Origin: Ligaoa zhengdingensis | GTDB taxonomy: Bacteria > Bacillota > Clostridia > Oscillospirales > Ruminococcaceae | Reading direction: 5' to 3' | DNA: 64,000 nt | NCBI RefSeq assembly: GCF_014384885.1 | Contig: NZ_JACRST010000001.1 | Location: 62,001-126,000 of the forward strand | Shown: in pieces, positions 51,879-61,259 of the stretch | Layout: every line of letters starts with the position of its first letter | Position numbering within the stretch: position 1 is the first letter of the stretch | Translations under genes and position numbers: made by a program | Notes under the pieces: generated by a model | Seen by the model: the letters and a program-made list of their open reading frames with translations, nothing else | What the model was told of the DNA's origin: nothing | Database searches by the model: none

Positions 51879-54800
51879 TTATTTTTTGCTGTCCTGCTTT
51901 TTCTTGATGATAGCCAGCGACACTGCGCCGGTGATCGCCGCAACACCGATTGCTGCAACGATCCAGACAAACAGCATATTGCTCTGAGCCACCGGTTCGG
52001 GCTCAACCTGCGCTGAGGGGGCCTCAGGCGCTGCAGGAACCACAGGCTCAATCACGGCAGGAGCCTCGGGGAGAACGGGCTCCGCCGGTACAGCCGCTTC
52101 TGGGGCCACCGGAGCAGCCTCCGCAGGCGCTTCGCCGCCCGTCTCCGGGTTGACGGCAGCACTGATCTTGCCGCCGGTCGTGGGCTCTGTCTGTGCGGAT
52201 GCCGCCATAGCGATGATCTCATCCGCTGTATAATAGACCGCCGCCGCACTGTAGCCCTGAAGGCCGGTTCCATTGAGGGTTACATCCTTGCCCTTCACAG
52301 CGATGACAAGGTTGATATTTTTGCCTTTGAGCGCGTCGATCACATTTGCAGGCAACATCGCACCGTCTTCCAGCTCCGCGTTCACAGAACCCCCCTCAAC
52401 GATAGATTCGATCTTTTCCTTGACGCCAGCCCAATATTCGCTGTTGTCCACCTTTGCAACCGAGCCCTTCGACGGTTTGCTCGGCGTGGGCTGGGGCTTC
52501 ACATCCGGTTTTTCATCGGGATCGTCCGCATTCAGGACGAGGCCGTTCAGCCCTGCCCACAGTTTGCTTTGGAGGATCGTTTCATCTGCTTCGGTATAAT
52601 CCTCGGATTCGATCGCAGCTTCCGCCTCTTCAATCGCGTCCAACAAAGTATTGACGCTCTCCTCAGTATATTCCGTCAGATCGATCATTTCCATTTCGGC
52701 TTTGACCGCCTTGATTTCCTTGGCCAGGCGGACCTTCGACACACCGATGGTCAGGTCTTTTGCCATTTGATCAACAGCCTCCTGCTCGGCTTCAGGATCG
52801 TCCATCAAGCTGTTTGCGCTCTCCAGCAGCGCGTTCAGCGCGGCCAGGGTTTCCTCGTCGTATTTGCCGCTCGAGATGATATCGTTTGCCAGATTGAGGG
52901 ATGCTTCCAGCAGGTCCTTATTGGCCAGCTTCTGCAAGCCGTTCACGGCATCGGCGAGCTGATCGTATGCATCCTGGATGTCCTCGTCGGTCGCGTCGGT
53001 ATCAGCTTCCACCTCTTGGGCTTTGAGCAACGCCTCCTCCAGAAGGGCCAGCGTACTCGGTTTGTAATCGTCGCCCAGCGCCTCCACCGCACGGATGAGT
53101 GCCGTGAGGTAATCGCGGTTCGCGCGGTCAACCACCGACGTGATGGTTGTCATCACATCGGTATACATCGCATTGACCTGCTCTTGGGTGGCGGAATCAT
53201 CTTCCAGGAGCTTGTTCGCCGCCTTAATCACCGCCTCCAGAGCTTCGACCGAAGATCCGGTCAATTCGGAGCTAAATTCGTCGATCGTCTGCTGCGCCAG
53301 GTCCACAGCGAGCTGCAAAAGGCTCTTGTCCACAGCAAAGGTCAACCCGTCGCGTGCCTTCACCAACGCGAGATATGCCTCGTAGACCTCCTGCTGAGTC
53401 GCAGATTCGCTGTCCACTACAGACTGCGCAGCATTCAGTGCGTCAATCAACGCATCGTAACTTTCTTTAGTAAAGCGATTCTGCTCATATTTGCCGTCGA
53501 TCGCTGTAATCAAGGCCTCGAGGAAGCTCTTGTCCACATCCGGGACATCGGGATCAGCCGCAATCAGGCCGGATGCCGCTTCTTCCAAGTCGGCTTTCGC
53601 CTGTTCCAATTCCGCAGCGGTGTTGCTCAGTTTGTCCAGCGCATCCTTGGCGGCCTGTAATTTTTCTGCAAACGGAGCCCAAGTGTCCGCTGTATAATCC
53701 TTCTCCAGGCGATCTTTATTCTGGTCGTAAACAGCCTGGAGGGCATTGTACGCTTCCACAACAGCCAATTCGTTCGCGATGGTGGAGCTTTCCAGCTCAG
53801 GATACTGCCCATCCTCCAGCGACCAAACGGAAGAATCATAACCGCTGAGAGCGCCGCCCGCACGATAGGTCGCTGCGGAGCTCAGGTCGGGAAGGCTCAC
53901 TTCAACAACAGAATGTACGCTGTTGCCGATTGAAACGATCCCCTGAGCGCCCGCGCTGCCGGAGAAGGAGCCGAAGTTACGCCCAAACAGGGAGCCGGCC
54001 ATCTCACCGCCATCGACGGAACCGGTAGCGAAGCTGCTCTTTACATTGGCTTTGTTGTTGTTGCGTCCAACGAATCCGCCCACACTGGTTTCACCAGAAA
54101 CCGCACCGGTGGCGAAGCACTGGGTCAATGCGCCGTCATTGTGACCGGCAAAGCCGCCGATATCCACACGGCCGGTGACATCGCCAGTGGCAAAGCATTG
54201 ATTCATCGGAGAGGTGGAGTTGTTGCCGTAGTTGCGCCCGATATGGCCGGCAAAACCGCCCACATAGGAGACGCCTTCGACTGTGCCGCTGGCCATACTG
54301 TTGCTGACCGTAGCGCAGTCGTTCTGACCCACGAGACCGCCCACATTGGTAAAGCCTGTCACCACAACCTGTGCGGAGCATCCATCGATGATCCCTTTGT
54401 TGTTGAGATCGATTGTTCCAACGTTGCCGCTGTTGACACCGACCAAGCCGCCGACGCTGTCGCCGCCAACAGAGGCAACAGTGCCGATCGCATGGCTGTC
54501 GCTGATTTTTCCGGTGTTCTGGCCAATCAGAGCGCCGCCCGCCGCATAGGTAGTGACATCGCCGCTGACAGTGCAATCGGTGACGACGCCCTCGTTGCGC
54601 CCAGCAAGGATGCCGGTGTAGATGCGGCCGGAGACCTCAGCGCCGCGCACCGTCAGGTTGGAAACACTCGCCCCAGCGCCGATCACGCCGAACAGGCCCA
54701 CATCCAGCGCGTCAGGACGTTCAGAGGTCAGGTTTGCGATCACATGGCCGTTGCCGTTGAAGCTGCCGGTAAACGGCGCTTCTTTGGTGCCGATGGGCAC

Positions 54801-57800
54801 CCAGTTCTCCACTTCGGAGAGGTCAATATCCGCTTCCAGCGTGTAGTTGCCGGAGAGATCGTTGCGAATCTGCATGACCTGCTGCGCCGAGGTGATCTTG
54901 CCATCCATGATCGGCTCGAGCTCCTCGACCTCAGCGTCAGGTTCCACCGCCGGGAGTCCAACCGCCTCCTCCGCCTCGTACAAATAGATGTTGCCGTAGG
55001 AGTGCGGGCCTCCATGTGTGTCGCGGTCAAACGAAAGCATGTAATACCGCATGACGCCCGTATCCTCATCCTCGAGCGGAATAATGACCGGCCACACATT
55101 GTAGGAACGCGGGGAACTCTGGATTTTCAGGGTCGCTGCCTTGGTCATTTCGGGGTAGTAGAGCGCCTCACAGTTGTCGGTGTTGCGCCCGAAGAACACA
55201 TAATACTGGCCGTCCAGCTTTTGCAGTTGGATACCGGTGCAGGGGATTTCCGCGTAGCGGGCAATCTCGGTGTATTCGCCGTCCCAACTGTCTGCCTCGA
55301 ACAGGGGAAGCTGGTAGCCGCCGTCGCGCGCATGGCACATCACCAGCCGCCATTTACCCACCTCTTCATCGAAGATGAGGGAGGCGTCCTCCTCATTGCC
55401 AACCGAACCGGGATAATTAACCTTCTGCACATCGACGAACTGGAAGCCAGCGGTCCGTGGATCCTCCGGAATCAGTCCCGAGCAGACCTGGTGATTGTTG
55501 ATATGGCTGGTGGTCATCACAATCCAATTGCCACTCGTCTCATCGTAGATGATATCTGAAGCGTGATACGGGCCGTAGCGCCGCACGCCACCCTGGCAGA
55601 GGTTAAATGCCATCGTTCCCACCAGCTCCAGCTCGTTGGTGGCGAGGTCCAGGCTGTAGATACCCTGGTAGCTGGAATTGATACTGTAGCCCCGGGTGGT
55701 CATGGCGATCCAGATTTTGCTGCCTTCGCGCAAGATTTCACCCTTTTGGTTGTGCAGCGGTTTGGGGTCAGCCTGCGCTGCACCGCCGGTGAGGTAATGG
55801 TTCGCCCCGCCGATCTTCGCGCTGCTGCCAGGCTGCGCGTTGTAACCCAGATAAGCCTTATAGCCGGACAACACATCCGGATTAGAAAAATCTATTTTGA
55901 GGTCAATGTCATAACCGCCCCCATTGGTGAGCGTGGCCTTGCCGTCCTGTACGAGCCACACGTTGAGGTAGCCCGTACCAGTGCCCGCGTTGATTCCGCT
56001 CACCGCTGATTTCGCCGCGAAATCAGCGCGGATGGTGTACGGCAGGGAGAATTCGCCGCTTGCCAACACGCGGCTGGAAACCAGTTCTCCACCGGAATAC
56101 GCCTCCATTTTGAGTTCGCCGCTATGTACGTCGGGGTCATCTACCGGCTCCTGATACCAAATCTTTGCGTCAGAGAAGCGGATGGCGCCATTGTTGACAA
56201 AGCGTGCGCCCACCGCAAATTCGAGGCTGTTCATTACGGCCGTATTGGTGAGATCGAATTTACTGCTCACGTCGTAGGTCACGGAGCCTTCCACCGTGCC
56301 GTCCATCGACACACGGGAGAGGATCACGTTTTTCCCCCGTACCTCCATGCGCAGCTTGTAAGGATAAGACGCGGTGGGAAGGGACAGGCTGCCCCCGTTT
56401 TGCGCGCCGTTGAAACCGGTTTTGTACATCTCGTAGTTGCAGTTCCCGTTGATGCGGGAAACAAACAGGATGCGGTTGTTGGCGTCCTGCCGCAACTCCG
56501 CCAGCACATAGGCGTTATTACTCACACCGCCGTTGTCCTGGCCGGAGATGGTCACCTCGTGAACCAACCCCTGACGAGCCTTGCCGACCGCGACAAAGCT
56601 CTCGCAGGCGCTGGTGCTGGTCTCATCCCACTGCATCACCAGCTCGCCGTCAGCGTTGTTGCTCATCAGTACGGTTTTGTCGTTCTTGCTGATCATATCG
56701 TCGTACCGGGTCAGCTTGGAGACATCGCTCAAATCGAGATCCACCTGGCCGTCGGTCTTTTCGCCATAGACGCGGGCAGCCGAGTATTCCACCGATTGAT
56801 TCGGTTGAATCCGCCCGCCGATAACAAATTCAAAATCTTTAATCACATCAGGATCGGAGAGATCGAACACACCGCTGACATCCACCGACTGGGAGAAATC
56901 CGTTTCTCCTGCACTGTCGCGGCTGAAAACGATATTTTTGTCCTGAATCTCCAGACGCATGACATACGGCTCGCCGATGGTGAGCTTTTTGGCGGGGGAA
57001 AACGTACCGCTCGCCATACTTGTGCCGTCCTTAAAAATTTCGTAGCTGACACTGCCGTTGTTGGAGCGCTGCACAAAGAAAATGCCGTTTTTGGCGTCCT
57101 TGCGCAGTTTGACGATCAGGTTGGCATAACCGGTGGTCTGCCCAGATACGGTTGCCTCGTAGATTGCGCCCTGTTTTGCACCGCTGACCGGCACAAAGCT
57201 TTCGCCTACCGCTGAACCGCCGGTAAACTTGATCCCGCCTTCCGTCTTATCCACCGTCAGCGGAACGCCAACATCATCGTAAACACCGGTGATGCCCAAC
57301 AGGTCTGGATTGGACATATCAAGCTCGGTGCGGGCATCGAACACCTGCGCGGAGGAGAACTCCACCGACTGATTGGGGTCGATGCGCCCGCCGATGACAA
57401 ATTCAAAATCCTTGATAACATCGGGATCGGAGAAATCGAACACATCGCTGACGTCCACCGACTTCGACATGTCGATATTTTCACCGGAGATGCGGCTGAA
57501 CACCAGGTTCTCGCCCTGAATTTCAATTCGCATCGTGTAGGGGCTCACGGGATGCGCCGTGGAGGCCGCCAGGAAGGTTCCCCTGGCCTTGCTGGAACCG
57601 TCCTTAAAAATCTCGTAGGAGCATTCGCCGCTATCCGCTTTCTGTACAAAGAAGATGCCGTTTTTGGCATCCTTGCGCAGTTTGACAATCAGGTTGGCGT
57701 AGCCGGTGGTCTGCGATGAAACGGTCGCCTCATACGCATAGCCCTGGCGCGCTGCGCCGACCGGCACAAAGCTTTCGCCGCGGCCGGTATCCCCTGCAAA

Positions 57801-58349
57801 CTTAATGCCGCTTTCTGTCTTAGTGACGCTCAAATAGGGGGCATTGTCGTCGTAAACGCCAGTTTTAGAGAGAAGGTCGGCGTCGGACATGTCCAATTCT
57901 GAGACCAAACTTTCCGCAATTTCGCCAAACTCCGGCTTTTCGGTGTTGACTGCGGTGTTGGTTTGTGTGATGATAACCTTGTTGTTTTCATCCTTGACCA
58001 GCTCGAGGCTGACATCAGTGCCCCGGGCCTGCTCGGTCACCTCGATATCGTACGCGCCGTAAGGGGTATGGTCACCGATCAGCAGACGGCCGGATGTCTC
58101 CTCTTCCGTTTCGTTTTGCAGCACCAGTTGTCCATCCTGTACGCTGATGCCCTCCGTGCCCGCCGCTGTGTCAAAGTCCAACTCGTCCAGCGTGAGCTGT
58201 GTGTTGAACATATTGCGGTGGGTCCAAACCTTGCGGAAGTTTAAGTCTCCCGGCGTAAGCCTGCCGTCGCCGTCTGTGGCATAAGCCGGTGCAGATATTG
58301 TTGGCAACGCCAATGCAACCGCCAGTAACAGTGCGATTTTCCTTTTCAT
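51879..58349 (-). CDS. Very large multi-domain secreted, membrane-anchored surface protein (2156 aa)
   Basis: ATG at 58349 follows AGGAGGAAGAGGA. Domain order, approximate residues: signal peptide 1-25; three related beta-rich modules at 153-338, 343-528 and 538-733; a fourth short beta region; a propeller-like domain resembling GH43-type glycosidases at about 863-1128 (HASDIIYDETSGNWIVM, GNEEDASLIFDEEVGKWRLV); GLUG-type repeats at 1193-1488; about six FIVAR-like helical repeats at 1523-1938; a Pro/Glu/Ala-rich stalk; and a C-terminal membrane helix (about 2125-2148) with a basic tail. There is no LPxTG sortase signal. It is likely to bind or cleave extracellular glycan; the active site was not identified. 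An ECF sigma operon is divergent. Confidence 0.85.
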   Translation of the reverse strand: MKRKIALLLAVALALPTISAPAYATDGDGRLTPGDLNFRKVWTHRNMFNTQLTLDELDFDTAAGTEGISVQDGQLVLQNETEEETSGRLLIGDHTPYGAYDIEVTEQARGTDVSLELVKDENNKVIITQTNTAVNTEKPEFGEIAESLVSELDMSDADLLSKTGVYDDNAPYLSVTKTESGIKFAGDTGRGESFVPVGAARQGYAYEATVSSQTTGYANLIVKLRKDAKNGIFFVQKADSGECSYEIFKDGSSKARGTFLAASTAHPVSPYTMRIEIQGENLVFSRISGENIDMSKSVDVSDVFDFSDPDVIKDFEFVIGGRIDPNQSVEFSSAQVFDARTELDMSNPDLLGITGVYDDVGVPLTVDKTEGGIKFTGGSAVGESFVPVSGAKQGAIYEATVSGQTTGYANLIVKLRKDAKNGIFFVQRSNNGSVSYEIFKDGTSMASGTFSPAKKLTIGEPYVMRLEIQDKNIVFSRDSAGETDFSQSVDVSGVFDLSDPDVIKDFEFVIGGRIQPNQSVEYSAARVYGEKTDGQVDLDLSDVSKLTRYDDMISKNDKTVLMSNNADGELVMQWDETSTSACESFVAVGKARQGLVHEVTISGQDNGGVSNNAYVLAELRQDANNRILFVSRINGNCNYEMYKTGFNGAQNGGSLSLPTASYPYKLRMEVRGKNVILSRVSMDGTVEGSVTYDVSSKFDLTNTAVMNSLEFAVGARFVNNGAIRFSDAKIWYQEPVDDPDVHSGELKMEAYSGGELVSSRVLASGEFSLPYTIRADFAAKSAVSGINAGTGTGYLNVWLVQDGKATLTNGGGYDIDLKIDFSNPDVLSGYKAYLGYNAQPGSSAKIGGANHYLTGGAAQADPKPLHNQKGEILREGSKIWIAMTTRGYSINSSYQGIYSLDLATNELELVGTMAFNLCQGGVRRYGPYHASDIIYDETSGNWIVMTTSHINNHQVCSGLIPEDPRTAGFQFVDVQKVNYPGSVGNEEDASLIFDEEVGKWRLVMCHARDGGYQLPLFEADSWDGEYTEIARYAEIPCTGIQLQKLDGQYYVFFGRNTDNCEALYYPEMTKAATLKIQSSPRSYNVWPVIIPLEDEDTGVMRYYMLSFDRDTHGGPHSYGNIYLYEAEEAVGLPAVEPDAEVEELEPIMDGKITSAQQVMQIRNDLSGNYTLEADIDLSEVENWVPIGTKEAPFTGSFNGNGHVIANLTSERPDALDVGLFGVIGAGASVSNLTVRGAEVSGRIYTGILAGRNEGVVTDCTVSGDVTTYAAGGALIGQNTGKISDSHAIGTVASVGGDSVGGLVGVNSGNVGTIDLNNKGIIDGCSAQVVVTGFTNVGGLVGQNDCATVSNSMASGTVEGVSYVGGFAGHIGRNYGNNSTSPMNQCFATGDVTGRVDIGGFAGHNDGALTQCFATGAVSGETSVGGFVGRNNNKANVKSSFATGSVDGGEMAGSLFGRNFGSFSGSAGAQGIVSIGNSVHSVVEVSLPDLSSAATYRAGGALSGYDSSVWSLEDGQYPELESSTIANELAVVEAYNALQAVYDQNKDRLEKDYTADTWAPFAEKLQAAKDALDKLSNTAAELEQAKADLEEAASGLIAADPDVPDVDKSFLEALITAIDGKYEQNRFTKESYDALIDALNAAQSVVDSESATQQEVYEAYLALVKARDGLTFAVDKSLLQLAVDLAQQTIDEFSSELTGSSVEALEAVIKAANKLLEDDSATQEQVNAMYTDVMTTITSVVDRANRDYLTALIRAVEALGDDYKPSTLALLEEALLKAQEVEADTDATDEDIQDAYDQLADAVNGLQKLANKDLLEASLNLANDIISSGKYDEETLAALNALLESANSLMDDPEAEQEAVDQMAKDLTIGVSKVRLAKEIKAVKAEMEMIDLTEYTEESVNTLLDAIEEAEAAIESEDYTEADETILQSKLWAGLNGLVLNADDPDEKPDVKPQPTPSKPSKGSVAKVDNSEYWAGVKEKIESIVEGGSVNAELEDGAMLPANVIDALKGKNINLVIAVKGKDVTLNGTGLQGYSAAAVYYTADEIIAMAASAQTEPTTGGKISAAVNPETGGEAPAEAAPVAPEAAVPAEPVLPEAPAVIEPVVPAAPEAPSAQVEPEPVAQSNMLFVWIVAAIGVAAITGAVSLAIIKKKQDSKK
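52536..53783 (-). repeat. FIVAR-like helical repeats in the surface protein
   Basis: About six copies of a 65-70-residue three-helix unit with the pattern of an early Leu-rich helix, DDSAT/DATDED-type spacer and AY..L..A helix (for example VDKSLLQLAVDLAQQT, NRDYLTALIRAVEAL, NKDLLEASLNLAND). FIVAR domains are often found in surface glycosidases and adhesins. Confidence 0.7.
53886..54773 (-). repeat. GLUG-type repeats in the surface protein
   Basis: A run of degenerate repeats of about 25-35 residues with the pattern VGGLVGxNxGxVxxSxATGxV (for example DSVGGLVGVNSGNV, SVGGFVGRNNN). GLUG motifs occur in bacterial surface adhesins and peptidases and form beta-helix-like structures. Confidence 0.75.
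56766..57893 (-). repeat. Two near-identical 186-residue modules in the surface protein
   Basis: Bases 57893-57336 and 57323-56766 encode very similar modules sharing ANLIVKLRKDAKNGIFFVQ, SYEIFKDG and DPDVIKDFEFVIGGRI. A more diverged third copy follows (to about 56150). The close DNA similarity points to recent duplication. Confidence 0.85.
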
Positions 58350-58390
58350 TCCTCTTCCTCCTGTTGTTTTTGGGATATATTGCATTATTG

Positions 58391-58399
58391 TTCATTATA
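58391..58399 (-). promoter_or_regulatory. Candidate extended -10 promoter of the surface-protein gene
   Basis: On the - strand TGA-TATAAT (about 58394-58402) lies 45 bp before the start; the -35 region is weak. The 248-bp divergent gap to the sigma-factor gene shows no other clear element. Confidence 0.5.
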
Positions 58400-58597
58400 T
58401 CACGTTGCTCTTTGGGAATCTTTATGATTTTTTAATCATTTTTTGCGATATTGTAAGAATACAGGAGGAATGAAAAAACAATCGACGCGGCGCCAAAAAT
58501 ATATTTGGGATAAATCTTTCGTTTTTTGAAGTCGATCAAATTATAGCCTCGTTGTATGGGATGTACAGCGATGAAAGGCGGTGAGCACAAGCGGATC

Positions 58598-59107
58598 ATG
58601 ACAAATGAACAGTTTTCACAATTGGTCGAGCGCTATGAAAAGCTGGTGTTTACCATCTGCTATCAAATGATCCATGATTATCAGGAAGCGCAGAACCTGG
58701 CGCAGGAAACCTTTCTTTCCGCGTACAAGCATCGGGACAGCTGTCCACCCGAGAATATGAAGCCCTGGTTGGCCCGCATCGCCACCAACAAGGCCAAGGA
58801 TCACCTCAAAAGCGCATACATGCGCCGGGTGGTGGTCAGCGGCGACGACACCTTTGAGGGTATTCCCGCCACAGATACACCGGATCAGATCTATGTTTCC
58901 AATGAAGCGATAGAATTGGTCCGTGACAAAATTGAAGCGCTGAAGGAACCTTATCACATGGTCTCCGTCCTCTATTTTCTTCGGGAAAAGAATGTGGACG
59001 AAATTGCACTGGCATTGGGTCGGCCGAGAAAAACCGTGCAAACCCAAATTTACCGCGCAAAACTATTGTTGCAGCAGCAACTGGGAAAGGAGGGAAAACA
59101 GACATGA
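58598..59107 (+). CDS. ECF-type RNA polymerase sigma factor
   Basis: The protein (169 residues from ATG 58598) has sigma region 2 (MTNEQFSQLVERYEKLVFTICYQ start, DYQEAQNLAQETFLSAYKH) and region 4 (LYFLREKNVDEIALALGRPRKTVQTQIYRAK), the ECF group layout without region 3. Upstream in-frame ATGs at 58556 and 58571 are possible; AAAGGCGGTG lies 14 nt before 58598, so the start is uncertain. The stop overlaps the anti-sigma start by 4 nt. Likely targets are envelope or surface genes. Confidence 0.88.
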   Translation: MTNEQFSQLVERYEKLVFTICYQMIHDYQEAQNLAQETFLSAYKHRDSCPPENMKPWLARIATNKAKDHLKSAYMRRVVVSGDDTFEGIPATDTPDQIYVSNEAIELVRDKIEALKEPYHMVSVLYFLREKNVDEIALALGRPRKTVQTQIYRAKLLLQQQLGKEGKQT

Positions 59108-59565
59108 AGGAATACTTTACTCCCGACGGGCATCTCACAGACCAGGCCCTGCGGGATTTGATCGCCGAACTGCCCGAGGAGCTGGAACGGCTGGAAATCG
59201 CGGAACATCTATCGTTTTGCGACCGCTGTACCGAGCGATACACCGATTTACTGTGTGAAGATTGTCTGCTCGAACCTCCAGAGCCGTTACGCCCTGGTGT
59301 GATGAAACGCATCCGCCAGCGGGCGCGCGTAATTTTTTTAAATCGTTACGTGGCGGCCGGGTTCGCCGCCTGCTTCACCATGATTCTCTGGCTGAGCGGT
59401 GCATTTCAGATGAAGCTGCCGGCAACAGACACCCCGGCGATTATGGGGATTCCGCAGAGTTTCACCGGAAAAACCGCCGAACTGAGCCAACAGTTCACCG
59501 ACGGCGTCAACAAATTTTTCATCAGCTTTGATTTGAAGGGAGTTTTCCAGAATGAGAAAAAGTAG
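59104..59565 (+). CDS. Zinc-finger (ZAS) anti-sigma factor
   Basis: The 153-residue protein has the anti-sigma zinc motif H-x3-C-x2-C (EHLSFCDRCTERY, about 34-46), one membrane helix (about 81-99) and a short outside part. It should hold the ECF sigma factor at the membrane until a signal arrives. Translational coupling to the sigma gene supports this. Confidence 0.85.
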   Translation: MKEYFTPDGHLTDQALRDLIAELPEELERLEIAEHLSFCDRCTERYTDLLCEDCLLEPPEPLRPGVMKRIRQRARVIFLNRYVAAGFAACFTMILWLSGAFQMKLPATDTPAIMGIPQSFTGKTAELSQQFTDGVNKFFISFDLKGVFQNEKK

Positions 59566-60118
59566 CTTTTTAACCTTTTGCTTCGCGTTTATCCCCGGCG
59601 CCGGCCAGATGTATTTGGGCATGATGAAAAAGGGTGTGTCAATTATGTTGACTTTCTCCGTCATCGTGGCGCTCGCCGGATTTCTGAATCTTGGTTTTCT
59701 GACGGTTTTGCTGCCGGTCCTGTGGTTTTACTCGTTCTTCGATACTTTTAATATCAAGAGCATGACTTATGAAGAGCGTATGTCCTGTGAAGACCGCTTC
59801 TTATTTGATCTGGATCGGATGTTCCGCAAGGATTGGATGGGTATTATGAAAAAACGTCATGCCCTTGCGGGTGGCATCTGCATCTTTCTCGGTATCTATA
59901 TGATCTACAATTCCTTCTTGCGCTCCTTCCTGTGGGAGCTCGAGGATTATTTCCCCTGGGTCGCCCACCTGATGCGCAGTTTGCCCACCCTGATTGTGGC
60001 CATTGCGGTGATCATCCTCGGCTTCTGGCTGGTTGCAGGCGGCCGCAAAAAGGCGGCTTCCCCGGACGCGCAGGAGGATGACTTTGTTGAATACGGAGGA
60101 GACAACCATGAGACTTAA
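59552..60118 (+). CDS. TM2-like multi-span membrane protein
   Basis: The 188-residue protein starts with a TM2-like motif (FIPGAGQMYLGMMKKGVSIM) and has about five hydrophobic segments and an acidic tail. It overlaps the anti-sigma gene by 14 nt, so it belongs to the same operon. Function unknown; it may assist sensing. Confidence 0.78.
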   Translation: MRKSSFLTFCFAFIPGAGQMYLGMMKKGVSIMLTFSVIVALAGFLNLGFLTVLLPVLWFYSFFDTFNIKSMTYEERMSCEDRFLFDLDRMFRKDWMGIMKKRHALAGGICIFLGIYMIYNSFLRSFLWELEDYFPWVAHLMRSLPTLIVAIAVIILGFWLVAGGRKKAASPDAQEDDFVEYGGDNHET

Positions 60119-61172
60119 CGAATATGAAAACACCGCAGCAGAACAGGAGCAGCAGTCCGCAGCGACAGCGCCCTCTTCCCCCACTTATTCGGAAGCGTAC
60201 CACAGTTCTGTATCTCAACCGCCCAAAAAGGTCCGACGGGTGGGAACCATGACCATGGGCATCGCCCTGATCGCGGCCGGCATCTGTGCAATCGTCAGCC
60301 TGTTCTGTCCCCAGTTCGATATCATCGCTGTGTTAAAGCTCGCACCCGCCGTGCTGATCTTTTTGGGTCTGGAAATTCTCATCAACTACTTTTTTCATCG
60401 GGAAGATACCCTCAAATATGATTTTCTCAGCGGTTTTGTCTGCTTCCTGCTGATCTGCGCCAGCGTGGGTGCGGTGGCGATTCCACCGATCTGGAAACAG
60501 TATGGCCCTGTGCGTTACCACCTGGAAAACGATCTCCAAGCGGATGCGGAAGCCCTCTGCTATCAGGCGCTCCAAGACTCCCCTGTGGCCTCGATCCACA
60601 CCTGGTTGGAACTGCGTCAACAGATCCCTGAGGATGGAAATTTGACCCTCGCAGAGTTAAAGGCGTCCGACCGCATCGGCATCGACATCTCCCTTACCGG
60701 GACATACAAGGACAAAGCCGAATTTGCCGCGGCCTGCCAACGGGTTCTCACTGAGCTGCAAACCACCGGTTTGCGCTTCCGTTCGATCGACCTGAGCACT
60801 GCTGAGGAGCAGGAAGATTACTATTCCTATTACTTGAATCTGGGCAATGCGGTGCAGATCAACCAAAGTGTCGAATCGCTGACGCAGAGGGTTCGCGGTG
60901 ACCAGCGCGATGCCGAGGAGCTCTCCCCCGAGGAGCGCATCGCGCAGGCTGAGGAGGAAATCCGCCTGGCCCGCGAAGAGCTTGGCATGGAGAAAGAAAG
61001 CGAACCGGATGAAGAACCCTCCAGCGATACTTCCAACGAGGAGGGAGCTGAATCCCTCCCACAGGACACGTCCTCCGCAGAAAGTTATGACGCATCCTCT
61101 TCTGCCCCATTGGAGACGAGCGGCGTCTATCTGCGCGACGACCAAACGGTAATCCGGCTGGAAATGGCCTGA
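60108..61172 (+). CDS. Membrane protein with LiaF/DUF5668-like helices and acidic tail
   Basis: The 354-residue protein has a soluble N-terminal tail (about 1-48), hydrophobic segments at about 48-135 (MTMGIALIAAGICAIVSLF, LKLAPAVLIFLGLEILI) similar to LiaF/DUF5668 proteins, then an extracytoplasmic domain (about 140-270), a charged coil and a Ser/Glu-rich end. ATG at 60108 follows GGAGGAGA. It is the last gene of the ECF operon. LiaF-like proteins repress envelope-stress signalling in other systems; that role here is inference. Confidence 0.72.
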   Translation: MRLNEYENTAAEQEQQSAATAPSSPTYSEAYHSSVSQPPKKVRRVGTMTMGIALIAAGICAIVSLFCPQFDIIAVLKLAPAVLIFLGLEILINYFFHREDTLKYDFLSGFVCFLLICASVGAVAIPPIWKQYGPVRYHLENDLQADAEALCYQALQDSPVASIHTWLELRQQIPEDGNLTLAELKASDRIGIDISLTGTYKDKAEFAAACQRVLTELQTTGLRFRSIDLSTAEEQEDYYSYYLNLGNAVQINQSVESLTQRVRGDQRDAEELSPEERIAQAEEEIRLAREELGMEKESEPDEEPSSDTSNEEGAESLPQDTSSAESYDASSSAPLETSGVYLRDDQTVIRLEMA

Positions 61173-61201
61173 TTATAAATATCATACAATAACCCTAAAC
61201 G

Positions 61202-61243
61202 CAAAAACACCGTTGGTCTTTCGATCAACGGTGTTTTTGTTTC
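61202..61243 (+). terminator. Bidirectional terminator between the ECF operon and the ABC exporter
   Basis: A perfect 14-bp stem (61202-61215 with 61226-61239) with terminal A and T runs on both sides lies between convergent transcripts. Confidence 0.92.
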
Positions 61244-61259
61244 TGCCCGGCCGCAGCGG

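Noticed and set aside
54141..55559. Open frame of 472 codons opposite the surface-protein gene
   Set aside because: Composition is His/Asp/Ala-rich, typical of the reverse of repeat sequence; no start signal.
56766..57893. Repeated DNA as a CRISPR or mobile repeat
   Set aside because: The repeats are long, in frame and encode duplicated protein modules.
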